Shown here: in pieces, positions 45,817 to 55,547 of the stretch
Position numbering within the stretch: position 1 is the first letter of the stretch
Layout of the letters: each line of letters starts with the position of its first letter
Origin: Paraglaciecola sp. 20A4
GTDB taxonomy: Bacteria > Pseudomonadota > Gammaproteobacteria > Enterobacterales > Alteromonadaceae
Direction: 5' to 3'
Assembly (NCBI RefSeq): GCF_011378905.1
Contig: NZ_WTPY01000009.1
Coordinates: 1-64,000, forward strand
Length of the DNA stretch: 64,000 nucleotides
Notes under the pieces: generated by a model
Databases searched by the model: none
Told to the model about the DNA's origin: nothing
Seen by the model: the letters and a program-made list of their open reading frames with translations, nothing else
Translations under genes and position numbers: made by a program

Positions 45817-45951
45817 ACAAGATCATTATCTAGTCTGTTGTTGGCGCTAAACTCCCAGATTTTTTGCCCTTTTTGGTCGGCTATGTACTTTGAAAATGTC
45901 GATACCCAGCAGTCGTTTATATCTACAGTGACATATTTGACCGAAGCAAAA

Positions 45952-46455
45952 CTAAAACTGATAACCAAGTTGTAAAAATCCGCCGACGGTACTCTCAAAA
46001 TCTGCGTTAGTACCGTGTATCGAGATCCCCAAGGTCGTGCCTGAGCGATTTATACCGTTGAAAAAATAGGTGTAACTTACGCCTACCCCGTATATATCAT
46101 GTTCTTTAACTTGATAGGGTCTGCCATTGATATCTGGATTAACACGATAAGAATGCTCGTGCCCAGCAATACTCGCGTAAATCCCAAAGCCATGCTTGTT
46201 GTTTTCAAAATTAAACAAATCCGTTTTGACCCAACCTGCACCAAAGCCACATGTTGAACCAAACCTTGAGCTATATTCCACGCAACCAGCCGATAAGTAT
46301 TTCATATCGTTTTTTGAAACTAATGCAATATTTGCTCCCAGCCCTGAATACAATGCCCCCATACCAATACCTACGGAATACTGCTGGGTTTGATTATCTT
46401 CAGCGGCCAAGCTACTAAAAGCGATAATAGGTAAAATTAATGCCAGTTTTCTCAA
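45952..46455 (-). CDS. Small outer-membrane beta-barrel-like protein
   Basis: A 167-residue exported protein: signal peptide (ends near SLA-AE, about 18), then alternating strands rich in glycine and aromatics (YSVGIGMGALYSGLGANIAL, GFGIYASIAGHEHSY, IYGVGVSYTYFF, TTLGISIHG) and a terminal GGFLQLGYQF, the aromatic end signal of outer-membrane barrels. It probably has eight strands. Function unknown. It is convergent with the flavoprotein gene, with a 135-base gap. Confidence 0.72.
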   Translation of the reverse strand: MRKLALILPIIAFSSLAAEDNQTQQYSVGIGMGALYSGLGANIALVSKNDMKYLSAGCVEYSSRFGSTCGFGAGWVKTDLFNFENNKHGFGIYASIAGHEHSYRVNPDINGRPYQVKEHDIYGVGVSYTYFFNGINRSGTTLGISIHGTNADFESTVGGFLQLGYQF

Positions 46456-46869
46456 AATACGTCCTTTTATTAGGTTCTATCACTCAACAAACAAAGAGGG
46501 GCAAACCGCACACTCCGTTGCACTTTCCTATCGGTTATAAGGCTGACGATTGACTCTATTTTTTCGTTAATCAATCTATCTTATCCTTAAAGGTCAGAAA
46601 CTTAGCATTAGTCGAATATGGTAACAAGCAAAATATCCACTAGGTAAACAGGTAAATAATAAACCCTAAACAATGAAAGCCTTACACCCTACTTATTGAA
46701 AAGCATTTTCCCCTCTGCATATTTTACCTAGTATTTTGCTATGCAGTGCTTCACTACAACACAAAGTAGCGAGCTATTTTCGTTAGGTTATAAGCCATAT
46801 TAGCTTCTTTTAACTTTTACAATTACCTCTCGTAGATGACTGATTTAATTGCTATATTATCGGCCATAC
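46456..46869. other. Intergenic region upstream of the B12 riboswitch
   Basis: No gene was seen. It carries the promoters of the barrel gene (minus strand) and of the riboswitch operon. A TATATT / TATTAT stretch near 46853-46860 could be the operon -10, but no convincing -35 was found. Confidence 0.5.
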
Positions 46870-47015
46870 TTAGGTTTTAAACTGCTCAATCATCTCGGCT
46901 GTTTAAATTAAATGGGAATCTGGTGCGATACCAGAACTGTACCCGCAACTGTAAACAAGCTGTTCGTATATATAGACTATTCGAACACCCGCTTGTAAGT
47001 CAGATACCAGCCTTA
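46870..47015 (+). ncRNA. Cobalamin riboswitch
   Basis: The adenosylcobalamin aptamer core is clear: AAATGGGAATCTGGTGCGAT..CCAG, then ACCCGCAACTGTAA (46939-46953), and the B12 box AGTCAGATACCAGCC at 46998-47012. It lies just upstream of the uptake and salvage operon and should lower its expression when the cofactor is plentiful. The 5' limit is approximate. Confidence 0.93.
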
Positions 47016-47039
47016 ATACATCCTTTTATTTATTATCAC

Positions 47040-47104
47040 GCGGGAATACGTGAATAACAGATTGTCTTTCAGTTTTTGATACTGAATGCTCTGTGTATTC
47101 TCGC
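47040..47104 (+). promoter_or_regulatory. Long stem-loop between riboswitch and first gene (expression platform?)
   Basis: Arms gcgggaatac (47040-47049) and gtattctcgc (47095-47104) pair with one G-U, enclosing further short stems acaga/tctgt and ttcag/ctgaa. No T-run follows, so control is more likely translational than by termination. The stem ends six bases before the proposed TTG start. Confidence 0.55.
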
Positions 47105-47109
47105 CTTGA

Positions 47110-48009
47110 TTGAGTGTCTCTTTGAACGGTCATGAAAACACAGACGCCACGCTAAACTTGGCTAACTTGCAGGCTCAGCAGCTTTGTTATGAGGCGGGTG
47201 GCAATACGATCCTGTCCAATATTAATCTTTCGTTAGAACGTGGCAAGGTGCTAGGCGTGCTTGGTCCTAATGGTGCCGGTAAAACCAGTCTACTCAAGAT
47301 GCTATCAGGTCAAATAGCCAGTCACGGGCAGGTAAGTTGGCGCGGTAAAGCCTTGAATCAATACACTCCCTTACAGCAAGCCCAACAAATCGCGGTCGTC
47401 AATCAGCTCAACGAAAGTGTATTTGCCCTAAGTTTGCAGCAAATTGTCCGTATGGGATGGCTGCCGCACAAAACGTTATTGTCGCGAGAAACCGTCCAAG
47501 ACCACCAACATTTAGCCGCCTCAATTGCCAAGGTGGGCTTAAGTGAAAAAATTCATCAAACCTTCAGTTCGCTATCAGGTGGCGAGCAACAACGAGGGTT
47601 AATTGCGCGTGCGTTAGTACAAAAAGCTGCGCTTATTGTACTTGATGAACCGGTTAATCACCTTGATATCTACTACCAACATCAAGTACTCAAGTTACTA
47701 AGAACGTTAGCCCACCAGCAACAAATGACTGTAGTAATGAGCCTGCATGATATTAACCTAGCAGCCAGTTATTGCGATCATCTTTGTTTATTGGATAAGG
47801 GAAAAATGGTAGCCCAAGGGCCCATTAAAAACGTATTGCAAGCGCCCACCTTAGAACATGTTTTTAAGATCCCTTGTCAAATCAGGCGTGATGATTTATC
47901 CCATCATCTGCGCGTAGACTTCTATCCTCCAGATGAAGCTGAGACCAGTCAAATGCCTGAAATGGTGCAGTTCAAGTCAATGAATCCACCTGATAAGCGT
48001 TACTATTGA
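47110..48009 (+). CDS. btuD: Cobalamin ABC transporter ATP-binding protein
   Basis: A 299-residue ABC ATPase of the FepC/BtuD type: Walker A LGPNGAGKTSLLKML (about 52-66), Q-loop region AVVNQLNES, signature LSGGEQQRG, Walker B ALIVLDEPVNHLD and the H-loop MSLHDINLA. It powers cobamide import with the permease encoded next (coupled by a one-base overlap) and BtuF at 54558. The start is uncertain: the frame opens with TTG at 47110, no ribosome site is visible, and a second TTG lies four codons further in. Length exceeds E. coli BtuD by about 50 residues, mostly at the C-terminus. Confidence 0.87.
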   Translation: MSVSLNGHENTDATLNLANLQAQQLCYEAGGNTILSNINLSLERGKVLGVLGPNGAGKTSLLKMLSGQIASHGQVSWRGKALNQYTPLQQAQQIAVVNQLNESVFALSLQQIVRMGWLPHKTLLSRETVQDHQHLAASIAKVGLSEKIHQTFSSLSGGEQQRGLIARALVQKAALIVLDEPVNHLDIYYQHQVLKLLRTLAHQQQMTVVMSLHDINLAASYCDHLCLLDKGKMVAQGPIKNVLQAPTLEHVFKIPCQIRRDDLSHHLRVDFYPPDEAETSQMPEMVQFKSMNPPDKRYY

Positions 48010-49031
48010 TGATTAACCGCTGGTCTTTTCTTCTTTTTTTAGCGCTGTTATCTCCCATCATCGGGATATTTTTTGGCGCGGCTGATTTATCCCCCTCACA
48101 GCTTTACCAATGTGTGGTTGCCGAATGCGCATCACAAGTCGATTCAGTTATTTTTTGGGAAATTCGTTTACCCCGCGTACTGGTCGGTTTTTTAGTTGGG
48201 GCGGGCCTTGCCGTAGCCGGCGCGACCTTACAAAACATTACGCGTAACGGTTTAGCCGATCCTTACCTTTTTGGGGTGGTATCCGGTGCAGGGCTCGGTG
48301 CAAGTATTGCGACCTTACTGTTTGACAGCCAAGTGGGTGAAACCCTCACGTTATTTCGACTATTACCGGACGTTTCATTTTCCCTTGCCTTACCCGTTGC
48401 GGCATTTTTAGGAGCCGTATTCGCCGTCACATTAGTGCAGGCATTAGCATCGAGTTCATTTGGTGGCCGAGGTGAACATATGCTGTTAGCCGGTGTAGCC
48501 GTATCATTTATGCTCAGTGCATTTAGTCACTTTTTATTGTTTTTGGGTGACCCGTTTGCTGCCAACAAAGTGATTTTTTGGCTTATGGGAAGCCTCGCCA
48601 GAGTAGAGATATGGTATGCGTGGATAATGTTGCCTATTGTTATGGGCAGTGTGCTCTTACTATTACTATTTGGACGTCGGCTCGACGCATTATTACTTGG
48701 CGATGAAAATGCGAAAACCTTAGGCGTCAATGTCACGGCCATTCGCTTACTGGCACTGGGGATATGCGCCGCACTTACCGCTTGCATTGTCGCTTATTGC
48801 GGCGGCATCGGATTCGTAGGCCTGCTTATTCCTCACATAGTGCGCCGTTGGGTTGGGGTCACCAGTCGAGCACTCATCTTAGGGTGTGTATTGGTCGGGG
48901 GCAGCTTTATGGTACTCGTAGATATTATCGCCCGTTCAGCGTTAACAGAACAAGAAATTCCTATCGGCATTATTACTTCAGCCATCGGCAGCGTGTTTTT
49001 CTTACTCGCTATCCGCCAGCGACAGACATAA
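48009..49031 (+). CDS. btuC: Cobalamin ABC transporter permease (FecCD/BtuC family)
   Basis: A 340-residue polytopic permease with about ten membrane segments. Family motifs include FWEIRLPRVLVGFLVGAGLAVAG (in part, about 56-75), LQNITRNGLADPYLFGVVSGA and GGIGFVGLLIPHIVRRWVG near the cytoplasmic ATPase-contact loop. The ATG overlaps the ATPase stop (TGATG). It forms the inner-membrane channel for cobamides. Assignment to B12 rather than siderophores rests on the riboswitch and operon. Confidence 0.9.
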   Translation: MINRWSFLLFLALLSPIIGIFFGAADLSPSQLYQCVVAECASQVDSVIFWEIRLPRVLVGFLVGAGLAVAGATLQNITRNGLADPYLFGVVSGAGLGASIATLLFDSQVGETLTLFRLLPDVSFSLALPVAAFLGAVFAVTLVQALASSSFGGRGEHMLLAGVAVSFMLSAFSHFLLFLGDPFAANKVIFWLMGSLARVEIWYAWIMLPIVMGSVLLLLLFGRRLDALLLGDENAKTLGVNVTAIRLLALGICAALTACIVAYCGGIGFVGLLIPHIVRRWVGVTSRALILGCVLVGGSFMVLVDIIARSALTEQEIPIGIITSAIGSVFFLLAIRQRQT

Positions 49032-49056
49032 AAAGACTAACAATAAGTGAAGACAT

Positions 49057-50280
49057 ATGAACACTGAATCACTCTCATCCATTCAAGCCGATACAAAACA
49101 CGCATCCGAGCATGACGCGGTTGGATCATCACACGTTACTGCTACGCCCAAAAAAACACGAGGTTCGAAACTTATGTCGAACACCGCTTCGCTCTTTGAG
49201 CAAGGATCCTGGCAAATACAATCCTTAAACAGTGAGCTCTTACCTGCTATTGATAAACACATCGATGATAAAACCAAGCCACTGGGCGCATTAGGGCAAT
49301 TAGAAAGCCTTGCTCGCCAACTGGCGCTGATTCAGCGAAGCAATAATCCAGAAAATACGAATATTGAAATCAATAAACCCGCCATGTTGGTTTTTGCCGG
49401 TGATCACGGTATCGCAAATAACGGTATTAGTATTGCCCCTCCCGAAGTCACCCAGCAAATGGTATTGAATTTTCTCAGTGGTGGGGCGGCAATCAATTGC
49501 TTTTGCCGCACGTTAGGCTGGACGATGAAAGTTATTGATGCAGGTATATGCACTCCTATTGGCGCAAATATTCAATCTGACGATCGCTATATGCTGATAG
49601 AACAACGAATAGGCTCAGGTACAGCAGACTTTTCCTGTCAGGCGGCGATGAGTGAAGGCCAGGCCGAACAGGCACTTGCTCTTGGCGCTAAGGTCGCAAA
49701 TAAGCAGATTTCTCAAGGCAGTAACGTATTGGCTTTTGGCGAAATGGGTATAGGCAATACCAGCAGCGCGTCTGCGTTGTTATCCCTTATTTGCGGCCTA
49801 AGTCCAGAACGTACCGCAGGAAAAGGTACGGGAATAAGTGATGAGCAACTGGCTAAAAAAGTGCAGCTCATATCCGATGCTTTAGTACGCGTTAATCAGT
49901 TCCATGGAACCAAAGCCTTCACCCCACAAACCGCTTTAACTGAAGTCGGTGGCTTTGAAATAGCACAGATTGTTGGCGCCATTCTCGCCACTGCAGCAGC
50001 CGGTAAAAGTATATTAATCGATGGGTTTATTGTTAGCGTTGCGGCTCTGCTTGCTGTTCGTATTGCCCCCCGTGCACAAGAATATATGTTATTTGCTCAC
50101 TGCTCTGCTGAACTAGCCCACCAGCAAGTTTTAGCTCAACTTGATGCACGTCCTCTGCTTTCTCTTGGTTTACGCTTAGGTGAAGGCACGGGAGCCGCAC
50201 TCGCCTTACCTTTGCTGCAGGCGGCAGCGAGCTTTTATAATGACATGGCAACATTTGAGAGTGCTGGCATCACAGTATAA
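49057..50280 (+). CDS. cobT: Nicotinate-nucleotide:dimethylbenzimidazole phosphoribosyltransferase
   Basis: A 407-residue CobT that makes alpha-ribazole phosphate for the lower ligand of B12. Family segments are KTKPLGALGQLESLA, MLVFAGDHGIANNGIS, FLSGGAAINCF, FGEMGIGNTSSASAL and ERTAGKGTGI, with the catalytic Glu region near the end (LGLRLGEGTGAALALPL). The first 40 residues are a polar, low-complexity extension not found in typical 350-residue CobT; an internal ATG (MSNTASLFEQ) gives the usual length, so the start may be internal. Confidence 0.94.
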   Translation: MNTESLSSIQADTKHASEHDAVGSSHVTATPKKTRGSKLMSNTASLFEQGSWQIQSLNSELLPAIDKHIDDKTKPLGALGQLESLARQLALIQRSNNPENTNIEINKPAMLVFAGDHGIANNGISIAPPEVTQQMVLNFLSGGAAINCFCRTLGWTMKVIDAGICTPIGANIQSDDRYMLIEQRIGSGTADFSCQAAMSEGQAEQALALGAKVANKQISQGSNVLAFGEMGIGNTSSASALLSLICGLSPERTAGKGTGISDEQLAKKVQLISDALVRVNQFHGTKAFTPQTALTEVGGFEIAQIVGAILATAAAGKSILIDGFIVSVAALLAVRIAPRAQEYMLFAHCSAELAHQQVLAQLDARPLLSLGLRLGEGTGAALALPLLQAAASFYNDMATFESAGITV

Positions 50281-50285
50281 CGATG

Positions 50286-50315
50286 GTAAAGCCCATAACA
50301 GTAAAACCAATAACA
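50286..50315 (+). repeat. Imperfect 15-base direct repeat just after the cobT stop
   Basis: Two copies (gtaaagcccataaca / gtaaaaccaataaca) with two mismatches, starting five bases after the TAA of cobT. Confidence 0.7.
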
Positions 50316-50328
50316 AGGCAAAAATATC

Positions 50329-51141
50329 GTGAATCGCTTTTTCACTTATCAACTTAATCTATTTTTGTTAGCTGTGAGTTTTTTCACGCGTCTGCCCGTA
50401 CATCAAGATGTTAACTACAGCTCACAGAAATTACATCAAGCAGGTCGGCATTTTGCCCTGATAGGCTGGTTATTAGCCGCAATACTCAGCGGTTTTTATC
50501 TGCTTGTCATACCTTACATTGGTATCGCGCCCAGCATCTGTTTGCTTGTGATCCTGAGTTTATTGCTCACCGGTGCGCTGCATGAAGATGGCCTAGCCGA
50601 TACGTGCGATGGGTTCTGGGGAGCACACACGCAAACGGGTAAATTAAGCATTATGAAAGACAGTCAAATAGGAACCTACGGAACCTGTGCTCTTATCACA
50701 ATGCTATTAACCAAAACCGTTTTGCTGTACACATTAGCCGTTAATGGGCACCTAATATTAGGCCTTTTCATCGCTTATCCCCTGTCGCGTGGGTTAGCCC
50801 TTTCTCATACCCAGCACTTGGGATACGCCCGCACCAGCGCGGGCTACAGCAAAAGCCAGTCGTTAGCCAGCGCAATGCAACCCACAGCGTTACTGTGGCT
50901 GTTTATCTCTAGTAGCGCGGCATTGTTATGGCTTCCCTTTACCGACGCTCTGATGATAGTTTTGGCTGGTCTTTCACTGCGCTATGTTATGAAGTGTTGG
51001 TTTAAGGTACATATAGGCGGATACACAGGGGATTGCTTAGGCTTCGCTCAACAAGTTCAAGAATTACTCATTTATTTACTGTTGTTAGTAAGCGTACATG
51101 ACGATTCAGTCTTATCTCCTTTAGAGGCAATTTCACTATGA
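50329..51141 (+). CDS. cobS: Adenosylcobinamide-GDP ribazoletransferase (cobalamin synthase)
   Basis: A 270-residue inner-membrane enzyme joining adenosylcobinamide-GDP and alpha-ribazole to form adenosylcobalamin (phosphate). The signature GALHEDGLADTCDGFWG (about 84-100) contains the metal-binding acidic residues, followed by MKDSQIGTYG. It has several membrane segments. The start is GTG with an AAGG site about nine bases upstream. It lies between cobT and cobU, its pathway partners. Confidence 0.94.
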   Translation: MNRFFTYQLNLFLLAVSFFTRLPVHQDVNYSSQKLHQAGRHFALIGWLLAAILSGFYLLVIPYIGIAPSICLLVILSLLLTGALHEDGLADTCDGFWGAHTQTGKLSIMKDSQIGTYGTCALITMLLTKTVLLYTLAVNGHLILGLFIAYPLSRGLALSHTQHLGYARTSAGYSKSQSLASAMQPTALLWLFISSSAALLWLPFTDALMIVLAGLSLRYVMKCWFKVHIGGYTGDCLGFAQQVQELLIYLLLLVSVHDDSVLSPLEAISL

Positions 51142-51181
51142 AACGTAAACCGCTGATGGACCATAAGATAAAAGTGACTCT

Positions 51182-51718
51182 ATGCTGCATTTAATCTTAG
51201 GTGGCGCACGCTCAGGCAAGTCAAATTTTGGGCTGCAACAAGCGTTAGCTTTGAGCCAGCAAACGAGCCGAAACGTTACGTACGTAGCGACCGCTACCGC
51301 CACAGACGCAGAAATGTCAGCCCGAATTGCCCGCCACCAACAGGAGCGCCCGAGGCATTGGAATTTAGCAGAAGTACCATTAGATTTACCGGAATTCATC
51401 ATGCAGCAAAATACAGCTGCCAACACGCCCCCCATACTGTTGATCGATTGTTTAACGCTATGGCTAAATAACCATTTATATCATCGCCCAAAGCAAGATT
51501 TTAAATTACTGTTTAACACATTGACGCAGGCGCTATCAGCCAGCAATACCAATATATTTATTATCGCCAACGAAGTGGGATTAGGCATTATTCCCATGGG
51601 TGAGCTCACCCGACAGTTTGTTGACCAAGCAGGCTGGTTGAATCAAGCGGTTGCTAGAACAGCAGACAATGTCACCTTTGTGGCTGCAGGCTTACCCATG
51701 CCATTGAAACGGCCTTAG
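51182..51718 (+). CDS. cobU: Adenosylcobinamide kinase / guanylyltransferase
   Basis: A 178-residue bifunctional enzyme that phosphorylates adenosylcobinamide and transfers GMP to it. The P-loop GGARSGKS is at 7-14. YVATATATDAEM and RIARHQQERPRHW carry the guanylylated His, and LLIDCLTLWLNN and NEVGLGIIPMG complete the family pattern. Length is normal. About 40 bases follow cobS. The next gene starts 2 bases after its stop. Confidence 0.95.
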   Translation: MLHLILGGARSGKSNFGLQQALALSQQTSRNVTYVATATATDAEMSARIARHQQERPRHWNLAEVPLDLPEFIMQQNTAANTPPILLIDCLTLWLNNHLYHRPKQDFKLLFNTLTQALSASNTNIFIIANEVGLGIIPMGELTRQFVDQAGWLNQAVARTADNVTFVAAGLPMPLKRP

Positions 51719-51720
51719 GC

Positions 51721-52353
51721 ATGAGATTAGCTAAACCCACAATATTTAATTTATTGCGCCACGGGCAAGTCAATGGTCCTGCTGCAATATATGGGAAAAC
51801 AGATGTATCATTAAGCGAACAAGGCCACCGTGCTATGCTCGCCCAAGTACAGCAAATCAATCGTCCAGATATCATCGTCACCTCCCCACTCTCACGTTGC
51901 TTGGTGTTCGCCCAACAATTAGCGAATGAGCTTGATGTCCCCTTAATTGTGGAAGATGCCCTACAAGAATGTAATTTTGGTCTATACGATGGTGTGCCCT
52001 TCGATGATTTGCGTAAACAATGGTTAGCACTGAGTAGCTTTTGGGAGGATCCCTTTCATTGCACACTACCCGCCGCCGAGACACTCAATGCATTTCATCA
52101 ACGAGTCATAAACTGCTGGGGGCAATTAAACACAGAAATGATAGGGCAAAACAATTTGCTGATATGCCATGGAGGCGTTATTCGCCAGATACTGGCCGAG
52201 GTATTATCCAGTAACTGGCAACAAGGCGCGTGGTACAGCAAACTTCAGGTAGGTTATGCTAGCTTAACCCGCATCTCTATTGCCGAATACGAACAAGCCA
52301 GCCCGGTGGTTGATTTTATTGCTAAACCACCTTTTAATGAGCGCCTTACATGA
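51721..52353 (+). CDS. cobC: Histidine phosphatase, probable alpha-ribazole phosphatase
   Basis: A 210-residue histidine phosphatase: LLRHGQ (catalytic His, about 12-17), TSPLSRC with the paired Arg, the acid/base Glu region [11 protein letters not shown], and the second His in ICHGG. In this context it is the candidate for alpha-ribazole-5'-phosphate (or cobalamin phosphate) dephosphorylation. A second member of the family is encoded at 55548, so which one does this job is open. Overlaps cobQ by 4 bases. Confidence 0.85.
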   Translation: MRLAKPTIFNLLRHGQVNGPAAIYGKTDVSLSEQGHRAMLAQVQQINRPDIIVTSPLSRCLVFAQQLANELDVPLIVEDALQECNFGLYDGVPFDDLRKQWLALSSFWEDPFHCTLPAAETLNAFHQRVINCWGQLNTEMIGQNNLLICHGGVIRQILAEVLSSNWQQGAWYSKLQVGYASLTRISIAEYEQASPVVDFIAKPPFNERLT

Positions 52354-53960
52354 CCTGTCATAGCACTAAAGAAAACGACATGAGCCGCATTAATAAAACA
52401 AACGGTGCAAGTCGCGTACTCAAGGGCGCGACTATTATGATCCAAGGCACCACCTCTGATGCAGGCAAAAGCATGCTAGTGGCGGGGTTTTGTCGATACT
52501 TAAAGAACCAAGGCTATAGGGTGGCCCCGTTTAAGCCTCAAAACATGGCCCTTAATAGCGCGGTAACCAAAGATGGCGGTGAAATTGGCCGAGCACAGGC
52601 AGTACAAGCACAAGCGGCGGGCATCGAGCCGCATGTTGATATGAATCCAGTGCTTCTCAAACCGAGTTCAGATACCGGCGCCCAAGTGATTATTCATGGT
52701 AAAGCGGTATCCGATATGCAAGCTGCCAAATACCACGATTATAAAAAAGTGGCCATGCAAGCCGTACTTGACTCTCATCAACGTCTAACAAATCAATACG
52801 AGATTATCGTGGTAGAAGGCGCGGGAAGCCCAGCGGAAATAAACCTGCGTAAAGGCGATATCGCCAACATGGGATTTGCCGAAGCGGTTGATTGCCCGGT
52901 AATTATAATCGCAGATATCGATAAAGGCGGTGTATTTGCCCAACTGGTTGGCACGTTAGATTTGCTCTCACCATCGGAGCAGAATCGGGTAGTAGGGTTT
53001 GTTATCAATAAGTTTCGCGGTGATATTAAACTTCTAGAGCCGGGCTTAATTTGGTTAGAAGAACGAACCCAAAAACCGGTTTTAGGCGTACTGCCGTATA
53101 TACATAATTTACAACTGGCTGCCGAAGATGCCATTCAAGCAGAGCAAAACTTGCATCCCCAAGATATACGACTGCGCGTATCTGTGCCTATATTTAAGCG
53201 CATCAGTAACCATACTGATTTCGATATGCTCAGGCTACACCCACAAGTAGAGCTGATATTCGTGCCCCAAGGTAGTGCTATCCCAGCCTGTGATCTGATT
53301 ATTTTACCCGGCAGTAAAAACGTGCGAGCTGATCTAGCCCTACTTAAAGAAATGCATTGGGACAATGATCTACTGCGCCATCTGCGTTATGGCGGAAAAT
53401 TATTAGGTATTTGTGGGGGTTATCAGATGCTCGGTCATACCATCGCCGATCCTGACGGAGTTGAAGACACACCCGGGGTCAGTCAAGGCTTGGGTTACCT
53501 ACCAATAAATACTCTATTGCAGCGCCAAAAGCAGCTGATCCAAAGCCAAGGTAAGCTTTTATTACCCAACGAAAAAACGCCTAACGTGGCTATTCGAGGT
53601 TACGAAATTCACATAGGCACCAGTGAACGTGAAGCGAATGCCCAGCCCCTTATTTTATTAGAAAATGGCGAATTAGAAGGTTGCATCAGTAATGATAATC
53701 AGGTCGCTGGCAGTTACCTACATGGCTTATTTGATGAACCTGATGCCCTGCAACAGTTATTGCTTTGGGCGGGTGCCAACACTGAACTTGTCAAAGATTA
53801 TGCTGTACAACAAGAACACGAAATTGAACGACTCGCCTTTGAGTGCCAAACCCATTTAAATTGGAACCTAATTGAATCGTTTCTTCATAATAAACTGACT
53901 GAGCCAACGTTGGCCAGTACAACGACTTCCCTCACCTACGGAGCAAAAAATCATGTCTGA
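52350..53960 (+). CDS. cobQ: Cobyric acid synthase
   Basis: A 536-residue glutamine amidotransferase that amidates four carboxyls of the adenosylated corrin. The N-terminal dethiobiotin-synthetase-like ATPase has [19 protein letters not shown] (about 29-47) and KPQNMALNS. The C-terminal class I GATase has [12 protein letters not shown] (nucleophile Cys) and the His of SYLHGLFD. The start may be 52350 (ATGA overlap) or the Met ten codons later. It overlaps the next gene by 8 bases. Its presence suggests that adenosylated cobyrinic acid a,c-diamide-type precursors can be used. Confidence 0.95.
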   Translation: MTCHSTKENDMSRINKTNGASRVLKGATIMIQGTTSDAGKSMLVAGFCRYLKNQGYRVAPFKPQNMALNSAVTKDGGEIGRAQAVQAQAAGIEPHVDMNPVLLKPSSDTGAQVIIHGKAVSDMQAAKYHDYKKVAMQAVLDSHQRLTNQYEIIVVEGAGSPAEINLRKGDIANMGFAEAVDCPVIIIADIDKGGVFAQLVGTLDLLSPSEQNRVVGFVINKFRGDIKLLEPGLIWLEERTQKPVLGVLPYIHNLQLAAEDAIQAEQNLHPQDIRLRVSVPIFKRISNHTDFDMLRLHPQVELIFVPQGSAIPACDLIILPGSKNVRADLALLKEMHWDNDLLRHLRYGGKLLGICGGYQMLGHTIADPDGVEDTPGVSQGLGYLPINTLLQRQKQLIQSQGKLLLPNEKTPNVAIRGYEIHIGTSEREANAQPLILLENGELEGCISNDNQVAGSYLHGLFDEPDALQQLLLWAGANTELVKDYAVQQEHEIERLAFECQTHLNWNLIESFLHNKLTEPTLASTTTSLTYGAKNHV

Positions 53961-54558
53961 CAGTACAGATAACAACGCACGCCATAAGGCGCGTATGCAA
54001 CAACAAAAAGCCAAAGTTGATGAACGTATCGCCAATGCACAAATTGAAAAAGGCGTACTGATCGTCATCACCGGCAACGGCAAAGGTAAATCTACATCTG
54101 GGTTTGGTACTGTTGCCCGAGCCGTGGGCCACGGGCTAAAAGCTACCGTCGTGCAATATGTAAAAGGCACCTGGCCATGTGGCGAACGAGATCTATTGGA
54201 AAAACTCGGTGTTGAGTTTCATGTTATGGGTACCGGCTTTACTTGGGAAACCCAAGACAAAGAAACCGACCAAGCCGCTGCACAAAATGCGTGGGAATTT
54301 AGCAAAGCATGCTTGCAGGACCCATCGATTGACCTATTGTTACTCGACGAAATCACCTACATGCTGACTTACAAATACATAGACGTAGACGAAGTGATAG
54401 AGGCTTTATCAAACCGCCCTGAGAACCAACATGTAGTGATTACTGGCCGAGCCTGCCACAGAGCGGTAATCGACTTAGCGGACACGGTTAGCGAAGTCCG
54501 CCCTATTAAGCATGCATTTGAAGCCGGTATTAAAGCGCAAAAAGGTATTGACTGGTAA
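53953..54558 (+). CDS. cobO: Corrinoid adenosyltransferase (BtuR/CobO family)
   Basis: A 201-residue enzyme transferring the 5'-deoxyadenosyl group of ATP to Co(I) corrinoids. P-loop [15 protein letters not shown] (about 38-52), [30 protein letters not shown], and the ending [15 protein letters not shown] is the family C-terminus. It serves both salvage and late synthesis. Overlaps the cobQ end by 8 bases and shares its final base with the next start. Confidence 0.96.
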   Translation: MSDSTDNNARHKARMQQQKAKVDERIANAQIEKGVLIVITGNGKGKSTSGFGTVARAVGHGLKATVVQYVKGTWPCGERDLLEKLGVEFHVMGTGFTWETQDKETDQAAAQNAWEFSKACLQDPSIDLLLLDEITYMLTYKYIDVDEVIEALSNRPENQHVVITGRACHRAVIDLADTVSEVRPIKHAFEAGIKAQKGIDW

Positions 54559-55529
54559 TGACTATTCCAAGGTCTAGCGCACTACTCTGGTTGCTGATCG
54601 GTACAATAATGCTTGGCTTGCCCATTAGTCGTTCATTGGCAAGTAGTCATTCATTGGTAAGTACCTTTGAGGGGGCAAAAGAAACAACCAGCGCTAATTT
54701 TCAAGAAATAGTACAACTTAGTAAAGAAAATAGGCAGAAACTGCGCATTATTGCGCTAGCTCCGCACATTGTAGAGTCGTTGTTTGAAATCGGTGCTGGC
54801 CAGCAACTTATTGCCACCACAGCCCATGCTGACTACCCCGAGGCGGCAAAAGAAATCCTACAAATTGGTAATTATGCTCGCCTGCAGATTGAAAAAATTG
54901 TCCAATTGCAACCTGACCTCGTTATCGCCTGGAAAACCGGTAACCCGGGAGATGATTTATCACGCTTGCAGAAATATCACACAAAAATCGTGTATTCGAA
55001 TCCCAGAACACTAGCCCAAGTTGCTGATGAACTACGTATGTTGGGGCGGCTTACTGGGCGCGAAGAAGTCGCAGAAAAGGCCGCATCTCAGTATCAAAAC
55101 AAACTCGCATACATTGAATCACGTTACGCAAATAAAATGCCCGTTATCACCTTTTATGAGCTGTGGTCGCGCCCACTACGCACAGTGGCACACACCGCGT
55201 GGCCGCAACAACAATTGATCCTTTGCGGCGCACAAAATCCCTTTGTTAATGCCACAGATGACTACCCATCTGTCGGATTAGAACAGGTCTTGGTTTCTTT
55301 ACCTCAAGTGATTATTCAACCTACACAACATGCCGCTGATTCACCTGATTCTATTAACTGGGGTCAATGGCAGCACATACCGGCGGCCAAAAATCAGTTT
55401 ATTTTCCATCCTAATGCCGACAAAGTTCATCGCATGACCAGCCGTATGCTGGATGAGGTCGCTATAATGTGTGAGCAAATCGATGTGGCTCGTCAGTTTT
55501 ACCAAGCCGATGTCCTGGCGCCTAATTAG
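54558..55529 (+). CDS. btuF: Periplasmic cobamide-binding protein
   Basis: A 323-residue periplasmic binding protein: signal segment at about 8-28 (SLA-SS), then RIIALAPHIVESLFEIGAGQQLIATTAHADYPEAA (in part, about 66-95), IEKIVQLQPDLVIAW and the C-lobe. ALAPHIVE is characteristic of BtuF. It captures cobamides for BtuCD. Its gene is far from btuCD within the same operon, between adenosyltransferase and phosphatase, an order seen in some marine gammaproteobacteria. Confidence 0.92.
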   Translation: MTIPRSSALLWLLIGTIMLGLPISRSLASSHSLVSTFEGAKETTSANFQEIVQLSKENRQKLRIIALAPHIVESLFEIGAGQQLIATTAHADYPEAAKEILQIGNYARLQIEKIVQLQPDLVIAWKTGNPGDDLSRLQKYHTKIVYSNPRTLAQVADELRMLGRLTGREEVAEKAASQYQNKLAYIESRYANKMPVITFYELWSRPLRTVAHTAWPQQQLILCGAQNPFVNATDDYPSVGLEQVLVSLPQVIIQPTQHAADSPDSINWGQWQHIPAAKNQFIFHPNADKVHRMTSRMLDEVAIMCEQIDVARQFYQADVLAPN

Positions 55530-55547
55530 TCGAGTACTGATATATTT

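Noticed and set aside
45798-45998. 66-codon open frame on the minus strand between the flavoprotein and barrel genes
   Set aside because: Overlaps both neighbours' ends and has no ribosome site or recognisable motif.
51138-51194. 18-codon frame between cobS and cobU
   Set aside because: Could be read as a leader peptide, but it starts in the cobS stop and runs into cobU without features of an attenuator.
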